Shown here: one piece after another, positions 22,039 to 26,854 of the stretch
Position numbering within the stretch: position 1 is the first letter of the stretch
How the letters are laid out: the number at the start of each line of letters is the position of its first letter
Assembly (NCBI GenBank): GCA_964545925.1
Contig: CAZJHM010000008.1
Span: 1 to 26,854 of the forward strand
DNA from: CAZJHM01 sp964545925
GTDB lineage: Archaea > Iainarchaeota > Iainarchaeia > Iainarchaeales > CAZJHM01
Length of the DNA stretch: 26,854 nt
Direction: 5' to 3'
The notes under the pieces: model-generated
What the model was told of the DNA's origin: nothing
Seen by the model: only the letters and a program-made list of their open reading frames with translations
Database searches by the model: none
Program-made: the position numbers and the translations under genes

Positions 22039-22289
22039 TTCAAAGCCTTTTCAAGTTCCTTTTTAGAAACAAATTTTTTTGATTTTAAAGATTTTTCAAT
22101 AATTGAATCTATAAGAGAAATTTCTTTTTCAGAAAAAGACTCATCATACAAACTCTTTTCGTAAATCTTTTCTCTTAATGAATCAGTCACTAAATCCTGA
22201 ATATTTTTATATCCATAACTTTCAGCAAAATCTTTTGCCGAAGAAAATAAATTTTCTGAGATTTTTAGGTTTATTTGTTTGGTAGCCAT
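22035..22289 (-). CDS. Ribbon-helix-helix-type antitoxin
   Basis: This 84-residue protein begins with a short beta strand and two helices (TKQINLKISENLFSSAKDFA, then YGYKNIQDLVTDSLREKI), matching a ribbon-helix-helix DNA-binding domain. An acidic and Lys-rich helical tail follows (EKEISLIDSIIEKSLKSKKF) that would wrap the toxin. It overlaps the RelE-like gene by 4 nt. A TTTAAATATT box lies about 22-31 nt before the ATG, and a 12-bp palindrome covers the start codon, both consistent with autoregulation. Confidence 0.78.
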   Translation of the reverse strand: MATKQINLKISENLFSSAKDFAESYGYKNIQDLVTDSLREKIYEKSLYDESFSEKEISLIDSIIEKSLKSKKFVSKKELEKALK

Positions 22290-22299
22290 AGATATCTAT
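22288..22299. promoter_or_regulatory. Palindrome at the antitoxin start, candidate operator
   Basis: ATAGATATCTAT is a perfect 12-bp palindrome that overlaps the antitoxin ATG and lies just downstream of its TATA box. Dimeric RHH antitoxins commonly bind such sites. Confidence 0.4.
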
Positions 22300-22393
22300 A
22301 GGAACCTAAGAATATTTAAAGTTATGCAAGAAAATTAAAACTCAAAAAAGATTAAAACCCAAAGAATAAAAACTTCTTTTGCATTTAATTAGT

Positions 22394-23161
22394 ATGAAAA
22401 AAATATTATTTATTTGTATTTTCTGCCTTCTAATAGGAAGCCTTAATTCAGCAGTTGTGGATGAAAAATCATACTTACAAGTAAATGAAAGATTGGAATT
22501 TTTAACTCTTTTATACGATTTACCAATAGGATATTTTGAAACAGAAATTGCATTTCAGGAAAGTTTAGGGGAAAATTCAGATGAAACACAAAAAGCAATA
22601 ATGAGTTGTCTGAAAAACCTATGCACTGAAATTCCACAAACAGAGAATCAAGAAGAAGTTGAAAAATATCTTTCCCCCAAAATTGAAAAAATCCAAGAAT
22701 TGAAAAAAAGAATTGAATGGAATTCTGAAAATTATTTATATTTGGGAGAAGAAAAAAGAAAAGTCCTGCTGAATAAAATAGATGGGTTTGAACAGGAATT
22801 AGAAAATGGAGTATTAGAATACAAAAATAAAAACTTCTATTTAGAAATCAAAGGAAAAGAAATAGGATTTGGAAAAAGATTCTTTACAAAAGAAAATAAA
22901 ATATTTTTTCCTTTTGGTTCTTCCAATAATCAAGTTTTCTTGGAGATTCCAGAAGAATTGCCTTGGGAAATATCTGAAACTCAAAGAATAGAAGTTAATG
23001 AAAAAGGAGCTTTTTTATTATTTGAGGCTCAGAGAAAAATTCTTGTTTTCTTTTTTTTCAAAATAGATTCCCCTATAACTTATTCTTTAAATCTATCGAC
23101 AGGTAATTGGACTGAAAAAAGACATTTTTTCTGGGCAAATTTCGGACCTGTAATTGAATAA
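22394..23161 (+). CDS. Secreted or surface protein, unknown function
   Basis: With the start at ATG 22394 the protein has 255 residues and a clear signal peptide (KKILFICIFCLLIGSLNSA, cleavage near residue 20). A frame five codons longer would begin with TTG and is not needed. The mature part has helical segments (about 25-145, with two close Cys in MSCLKNLCTE) and a beta-rich C-terminal half (FYLEIKGKEIGFGKRFF, GAFLLFEAQRKILVFFFF). I recognise no family. It may be an extracytoplasmic domain protein. It is divergent from the antitoxin gene. Confidence 0.65.
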   Translation: MKKILFICIFCLLIGSLNSAVVDEKSYLQVNERLEFLTLLYDLPIGYFETEIAFQESLGENSDETQKAIMSCLKNLCTEIPQTENQEEVEKYLSPKIEKIQELKKRIEWNSENYLYLGEEKRKVLLNKIDGFEQELENGVLEYKNKNFYLEIKGKEIGFGKRFFTKENKIFFPFGSSNNQVFLEIPEELPWEISETQRIEVNEKGAFLLFEAQRKILVFFFFKIDSPITYSLNLSTGNWTEKRHFFWANFGPVIE

Positions 23162-23210
23162 TTGTTTTAGAAAAAGCAAGATTTTTAAAGAACAAAAACC
23201 TTAGACAAGT

Positions 23211-24119
23211 ATGAAAGGTAAAGATATTCTCCAAATGTTTCCTGAACTATGTTTTGATGCATATGCTAAAACAGACAAATTAAAAGAAATAAAAGCTTTG
23301 AAAAAAGGAATAATTGTCTGTGGAATGGGAGGAAGTGCAATAAGTGGGTTTCTTTTGCAGGATCTATTACAGGAAACTCCTGTTTTTGTAAATAATCACG
23401 AACATCTGCCTGATTATTCTAAGAAATTCTATAATATTTTCATATCTTATAGTGGGAATACACAGGAAACTTTAGATTGTTACAAAAAAGCCAAGAAACT
23501 AAAATCTAAATGTTTTGTTATAACTTCTGGAGGAAAAATGAAAAAAGATGCTAATTATTTATTACCTGAAGGAATGCAACCTCGCTTTTCTTTACCTTAT
23601 ATTTTAATGCCTTTATTAAAAATAACAGGACAGATTGATGAAAAAAAATCTTGGGAATTATTCAGTTTTTTGAAAAACAATCAAAAAGAAATCAAAGCAA
23701 AGGCAGAGGAAATTGCCCAAAACATAGAAATTCCAATCTTGTATGTTCCTTTTGAATACAAAGGAGTAGGATACAGGTTCCAAACCCAAGTAAATGAAAA
23801 TGCAAAGTTTTTTGCTCACTATCATTATATGCCTGAGATGAGACATAATGAGATAAATGCTTTGTTTCCAAAAGACACTCAAGTTATTTTAGCAACTGAA
23901 AAATATTTGGAAAAAACAAATGAGTTCTTGAAAAAAGAAATGAACAAAAGAAAAGTTCTTGTTTATGAAATTCCATTAAAAGGCGAGAATCAAATACAAA
24001 AAATGTTCTACCTCCTCTACTTAACTGATTATATAAGTTATTTCTTTGGAGTAAAGAGAAAAGTTGAGATAGATAAAGTTGAAACAATTGAAAGATTGAA
24101 AAAACATCTTTCCAAATAA
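23211..24119 (+). CDS. Bifunctional phosphoglucose/phosphomannose isomerase
   Basis: This 302-residue SIS-domain protein is of the archaeal PGI/PMI type, interconverting glucose-6-P, fructose-6-P and mannose-6-P. Motifs are GIIVCGMGGSAISGFLL (about residues 33-49), FISYSGNTQETLDCY (phosphate-binding Ser/Thr), QPRFSLPYILMPLL, and NENAKFFAHYHYMPEMRHNEI with the catalytic Glu and His of this family. Length is typical (about 300-350). It links central sugar metabolism to mannose for glycans, in line with the glycosyltransferase at the right end. TTTTTAAAG (23182-23190) lies 20 nt before the ATG, a leaderless-type promoter. Confidence 0.92.
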   Translation: MKGKDILQMFPELCFDAYAKTDKLKEIKALKKGIIVCGMGGSAISGFLLQDLLQETPVFVNNHEHLPDYSKKFYNIFISYSGNTQETLDCYKKAKKLKSKCFVITSGGKMKKDANYLLPEGMQPRFSLPYILMPLLKITGQIDEKKSWELFSFLKNNQKEIKAKAEEIAQNIEIPILYVPFEYKGVGYRFQTQVNENAKFFAHYHYMPEMRHNEINALFPKDTQVILATEKYLEKTNEFLKKEMNKRKVLVYEIPLKGENQIQKMFYLLYLTDYISYFFGVKRKVEIDKVETIERLKKHLSK

Positions 24120-24181
24120 TTCTCCTGTTCTCCAAAAGATTTCCAAAAGAAAATAAACCTTTCTCTGCCTTTTTTATATAA

Positions 24182-24254
24182 GGGCTGTTAGCTCAGCTGG
24201 TAGAGCACTGCCTTCGCAAGGCAGAGGCCGAGGGTTCGACGCCCTCACAGTCCA
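24182..24254 (+). tRNA. tRNA-Ala (anticodon CGC)
   Basis: A 73-nt tRNA. The acceptor GGGCTGT pairs with ACAGTCC and contains G3-U70, the alanine identity pair; the discriminator is A73. The anticodon stem-loop is CTGCC-TTCGCAA-GGCAG (anticodon CGC), and the T arm is GAGGG-TTCGACG-CCCTC. An AAATAAAC box lies about 25-30 nt upstream. A 10-bp hairpin begins 2 nt after its end. Confidence 0.97.
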
Positions 24255-24255
24255 C

Positions 24256-24389
24256 TGAACTTTTTAGGAAAAAGTTCAATCAAAGAAACTTTTTGGAAAA
24301 AAGTTTCATCAAAAAAATACCATGGGTTTCTGCGAAACCCAATCTGAAACTTTTGGGAAGAGTTTCATCAAAAAGAAGCCTTCGGCTTT
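24256..24389. repeat. Hairpin mosaic between tRNA-Ala and tRNA-Gly
   Basis: Five hairpins fill the gap: TGAACTTTTT-AGG-AAAAAGTTCA (24256-24278), GAAACTTTTT-GGA-AAAAAGTTTC (24285-24307), TGGGTTTC-TGC-GAAACCCA (24323-24341), GAAACTTTT-GGG-AAGAGTTTC (24346-24366, one T-G) and GAAGCC-TTC-GGCTTT (24375-24389, outer G-U). AATCAAA/ATCAAAA linkers follow the AACTTTTT hairpins. No separate TATA box for tRNA-Gly is visible, so the two tRNAs may be one transcript. Confidence 0.88.
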
Positions 24390-24392
24390 AGA

Positions 24393-24463
24393 GCGGTTGT
24401 GGTGTAATGGTAGCACAAAAGCTTCCCAAGCTTTCAGTCCGGGTTCGAATCCCGGCAGCCGCA
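24393..24463 (+). tRNA. tRNA-Gly (anticodon CCC)
   Basis: A 71-nt tRNA. The acceptor GCGGTTG pairs with CAGCCGC (one G-U or T-G), with discriminator A. The anticodon stem-loop is AAAGC-TTCCCAA-GCTTT (anticodon CCC), and the T arm is CCGGG-TTCGAAT-CCCGG. CCA is not encoded. Its 3' end is 11 bp from the stop of the convergent UPF0316 gene. Confidence 0.96.
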
Positions 24464-24474
24464 TCAGAAAAAAG

Positions 24475-25041
24475 TTATTTGGATTTGGCGAAACTTTTAA
24501 AGGACAATTTTTCTTTTGGAACTTCTTTTATTATTTTTAAATCTTCTACAGTATAAAATGCATTTGGATCCCTTTCTTTGATTTTTTTAAGAACAGAAGG
24601 TAAATGTTTTCTTTCAAGAAAAGCATTGATGATTTTTATTTTTCCCTGAGAACTATTAACAGAAGCACTTACAAAAACATATTTAGTTGGTCTTAAATCA
24701 TCAATCATTTTGACTATGTTTTCTTTTGTTATTATTCTAAGTCTGACTTGTCCAATTGAAAGTTTTTCTTCTATGCATATTCCTAAATAAGTTCCAAGTG
24801 CAAAACCTGTTGCATAAGCTATATAAGCAATCGGATTAGTTAGATTATCCATAATAGTTGTTATTACTAAAAGCCAAATAAGAACTTCAACAAATCCAAT
24901 CAAAGCAGCATATAGTTTTATTCCTTTATTTGCAAAGATAATTCTTATTGTGCCTAAACTTACATCAGTAACTCTGGCAACAAGAATAAGAAAAGGTATC
25001 ACTAAATATACAAACAAATCATTTGAAAAGATTTCAAGCAT
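24475..25041 (-). CDS. UPF0316-type membrane protein (DUF5698/DUF2179)
   Basis: This 188-residue protein has three TM helices at about residues 8-25, 40-62 and 68-88 (VARVTDVSLGTIRI follows the first, typical of the family). A soluble C-terminal DUF2179-like domain follows (RLRIITKENIVKMIDDL, INAFLERKHLPSVLKKIKER, FYTVEDLKIIKE), a ligand-binding fold. Function is unknown. It is widespread in bacteria and some archaea. AATATTTAAG (25063-25072) is a TATA-like box about 21 nt before the ATG. Confidence 0.85.
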   Translation of the reverse strand: MLEIFSNDLFVYLVIPFLILVARVTDVSLGTIRIIFANKGIKLYAALIGFVEVLIWLLVITTIMDNLTNPIAYIAYATGFALGTYLGICIEEKLSIGQVRLRIITKENIVKMIDDLRPTKYVFVSASVNSSQGKIKIINAFLERKHLPSVLKKIKERDPNAFYTVEDLKIIKEVPKEKLSFKSFAKSK

Positions 25042-25100
25042 TTAAATTTATTATCTTTCTGGAATATTTAAGCTTATCTAAAGTAGTTTTTGAAAAAAAA

Positions 25101-25640
25101 TCAAATAAAAGAACTTGGTTTTATTCCTTTTTTTTCTTGAATTGCAACTGAAATTGTTTTAGCAAAAACCATGGATGCTGCTGGCCCATTAGCAGTGATT
25201 ATATTGCGAGAGCGAACAACTGGTTTTTGCTGAATAAGAGCACCTTGTTCTTGCAAGAAAGATGTTTCAGAAGAAAAACAAGTTGCAGGTATTCCTTCTA
25301 AGATTCCAACCTCAGCAAGAATGTGAGGTGCAATACAAATTGCTGCAATTACTTTTTGGGAGGTGTAAAAATCATAAACCAAATTATCTATTTCTCTATC
25401 TCCAAAATATGATTTTGCTCCTGAGCCTCCAACTAAAACCAAAGCATCATAATTGGAAGGGCGAATATCAAAAGTTTGTAAATTAGGAATAACAACTGTT
25501 CCAAAACTCCCTTTAATTTGCCCTCTTCCTTGAGAGGCAATATCAACTTTATGTCCAATTCTTTCTAACTCAGCTTTTGTCTCTAAAAGTTCAGTATCAT
25601 TGAAATCTTTAGGAGCCACAATCATTACTATTTTTGCCAT
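25101..25640 (-). CDS. DJ-1/PfpI family protein
   Basis: This 179-residue alpha/beta protein shows the family order: KIVMIVAPKDFNDTEL with the conserved Glu near residue 17, YDALVLVGGSGAKSYFGD, the nucleophile elbow AAICIAPHILAE (Cys102), and the end RNIITANGPAASMVFAKTI. Members are reported as intracellular peptidases, chaperones or deglycases. In classical PfpI the Cys is followed by His (CHG); here it is followed by Ile, as in the CIAP subgroup, so protease activity is doubtful. A TTTATATTTT-like box lies about 20 nt before the ATG at 25640. Confidence 0.88.
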   Translation of the reverse strand: MAKIVMIVAPKDFNDTELLETKAELERIGHKVDIASQGRGQIKGSFGTVVIPNLQTFDIRPSNYDALVLVGGSGAKSYFGDREIDNLVYDFYTSQKVIAAICIAPHILAEVGILEGIPATCFSSETSFLQEQGALIQQKPVVRSRNIITANGPAASMVFAKTISVAIQEKKGIKPSSFI

Positions 25641-25682
25641 ATAATAGATAAAACAAAAGAAAATATAAACCTATTTTTTTAC

Positions 25683-26636
25683 TTAAGAATTTTTTGTCTT
25701 GGAAAAGGCTTGTTTTCGGGAATAATAAAGAATTTCTTCGCTTGCTCTTCTGTGCTCTTTCAAAGACTCTCCTAACAAACCAACAATTAAAGAAAGAAAG
25801 GAAAAAATCAAAAGAACAGAAGCCAAAAGGGCAGAAGGAATATATGGACTAACTTGTCCAGTCAAAAAGAAGTGTTCTAAAACTCTGTATCCAAATGCAA
25901 AACCAGAAAGGAAAAACAAGCCTGAAAGAGGTAAAAATATTGAAAGAGGTTTATAGGAAAGAGAGCCCTGTAAAAGAGTTAAAAAAGAGCGCTTAGCATA
26001 ATGAAAGATACTGGACATTAAACGGGATTTCCCAGAACGTTTCTTGAAGTCAATTGGAACTTCATAATAGGAGATTTTTTTTTCAGCAACTTGCAAAAGA
26101 GATTCTTGAGTATATGTATAAGAAGACTGAATATTTAACTTAAGAGCTGCTTCGCGAGTCATAGCTCTAAAACCAGATTGTCCATCAGAAACATCTAAAC
26201 CAGAGATTATGCGAACAGCTTTAGTAGCAAGAATATTTCCATAATAATTTCCAAAAGGCATATATTCTATTTTTCCTTTAAAACGAGAACCTAAAACAAA
26301 ATCTGCCTTTCCTTCTAAAATTGGACGAATAGTATCTTGAATTTGAAACTGATTGTATTGATTGTCTGCATCTGTGTTCTGTATAATGTCTGCTCCCAAA
26401 GCAAGAGCTTCATCAACTACTCTTTTAAATGTAAAAGCTAATCCTTTGTTTGTCTTATTACGAATTACTAAAGCCCCATGCTTGCGAGCAACAGAAGAAG
26501 TTGAGTCAGTAGAACCATCATCTAAGACTAAAACAGTTATTTGAGAGATTCCAGAGATTTTAGAAGGAATAGAATCTATAACAGAACCAATGGATTTTTC
26601 CTCATTATAAGCAGGAATAGTTATTACTAAATGCAT
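25683..26636 (-). CDS. Family 2 glycosyltransferase with C-terminal TM helices
   Basis: With the start at 26636 the protein has 317 residues. It opens HLVITIPAYNEEKSIG, the GT2 signature, followed by VLVLDDGSTDST (nucleotide-binding Asp), NKGLAFTFKR, NTDADNQYN (the DxD metal site) and DVSDGQSGFRAMTREA. Two or more TM helices lie in the last 100 residues (about 231-251 and 268-291). The plan resembles dolichol/polyprenyl-phosphate mannosyltransferase-like enzymes that make lipid-linked sugars for protein glycosylation. A longer frame to 26678 is possible, but it would pass through the TATA box at 26655-26663. The true start is therefore taken as the ATG 18-20 nt downstream of that box. Confidence 0.88.
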   Translation of the reverse strand: MHLVITIPAYNEEKSIGSVIDSIPSKISGISQITVLVLDDGSTDSTSSVARKHGALVIRNKTNKGLAFTFKRVVDEALALGADIIQNTDADNQYNQFQIQDTIRPILEGKADFVLGSRFKGKIEYMPFGNYYGNILATKAVRIISGLDVSDGQSGFRAMTREAALKLNIQSSYTYTQESLLQVAEKKISYYEVPIDFKKRSGKSRLMSSIFHYAKRSFLTLLQGSLSYKPLSIFLPLSGLFFLSGFAFGYRVLEHFFLTGQVSPYIPSALLASVLLIFSFLSLIVGLLGESLKEHRRASEEILYYSRKQAFSKTKNS

Positions 26637-26654
26637 AATTAATAAAAGACAAGG

Positions 26655-26663
26655 ATATTTAAA
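26655..26663 (-). promoter_or_regulatory. TATA box of the glycosyltransferase gene
   Basis: TTTAAATAT on the minus strand lies 18 nt before the ATG at 26636. It argues against the longer start at 26678. Confidence 0.45.
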
Positions 26664-26822
26664 AAACATTTGGAACACAAGACTCTGTAGAAATCCTTTA
26701 TAAAAAGGCTAATTTTTAACAAAAAAAACATAGAAATATAATTTTAATAATATATAAAAAATTATATAAACAAATTTTTTCAAAATTCTGATTATATATA
26801 AAAAAGCTCCAATTTTTTTTTC

Positions 26823-26839
26823 TGGCTTCCTTGAAGCCA
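26823..26839. repeat. Hairpin at the right edge
   Basis: TGGCTTC-CTT-GAAGCCA is a perfect 7-bp stem with a 3-nt loop, followed by ACTTTTC before the window ends. It fits the size and style of the hairpin family elsewhere. The bases between 26664 and 26822 are plain AT-rich DNA with no gene seen. Confidence 0.55.
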
Positions 26840-26854
26840 AACTTTTCAATTTTG

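Noticed and set aside
24322..24540. Plus-strand ORF through tRNA-Gly
   Set aside because: The peptide GSNPGSR is the translation of the tRNA T arm, and the frame also covers hairpin repeats.

Overview
The window is strongly AT-rich and reads as an archaeal chromosome, most likely a small-genome DPANN lineage (Pacearchaeota/Woesearchaeota-like). The evidence is archaeal ribosomal protein eL42 (L44e), an archaeal-type HemK2 release-factor methyltransferase, a bifunctional PGI/PMI, a HerA-like ATPase, AlaX, tRNAs without encoded CCA, and promoters with a TATA box (TTTAAA/TTTATA-like) about 20-24 nt before the start codon, as expected for leaderless mRNAs. The taxon is inferred from gene content, not proven. 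No transposase, integrase, CRISPR array or rRNA was seen. There is one 10-N assembly gap (7610-7619).

Layout. 1-3650: the end of a class II glutamine amidotransferase, a small helical protein, a cytidylyltransferase-fold enzyme and arginyl-tRNA synthetase divergent from one symmetric TATA box, a small frameshifted gene, a 55-residue membrane protein, a 45-bp hairpin tandem array, and eL42. 3707-7551: a RecB-like Fe-S nuclease, a polytopic membrane protein, a Lys-rich unknown protein, and a leftward tRNA-Ser / small membrane protein / AlaX group. 7552-8181: tRNA-Ile and tRNA-Gln embedded in DNA built almost entirely of short hairpins. 8213-13538: an HTH protein and class II LysRS, a secreted coiled-coil protein with a small lipoprotein, tRNA-Trp, more hairpins with a 35-nt 3' fragment of tRNA-Ser, UV damage endonuclease UvsE, a GNAT-like protein and a small membrane protein. 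13578-18821: SufS-SufU, a membrane-anchored double thioredoxin-fold protein overlapping HemK2, a lipoprotein DNase I-like nuclease and a methyltransferase-like protein. 18879-26854: a large HerA-like ATPase, a RelE/RHH toxin-antitoxin pair, a secreted unknown protein, PGI/PMI, tRNA-Ala and tRNA-Gly with hairpins between them, a UPF0316 membrane protein, a DJ-1/PfpI protein, a family 2 glycosyltransferase and an AT-rich end.

How it fits together. Much of the window serves translation: ArgRS, LysRS, AlaX, HemK2, eL42 and six tRNAs. First genes of transcription units look leaderless. Some genes, including internal genes of operons, instead carry a GGTG(AT) Shine-Dalgarno. The most unusual signal is the modular hairpin family. 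Perfect short stems (AACTTTTT, GGGTTT, ACC-GAA-GGT and CGC-GTAA-GCG types) are joined by ATCAAA linkers, cluster at tRNA genes, abut mature tRNA ends, and show compensatory stem changes between copies.
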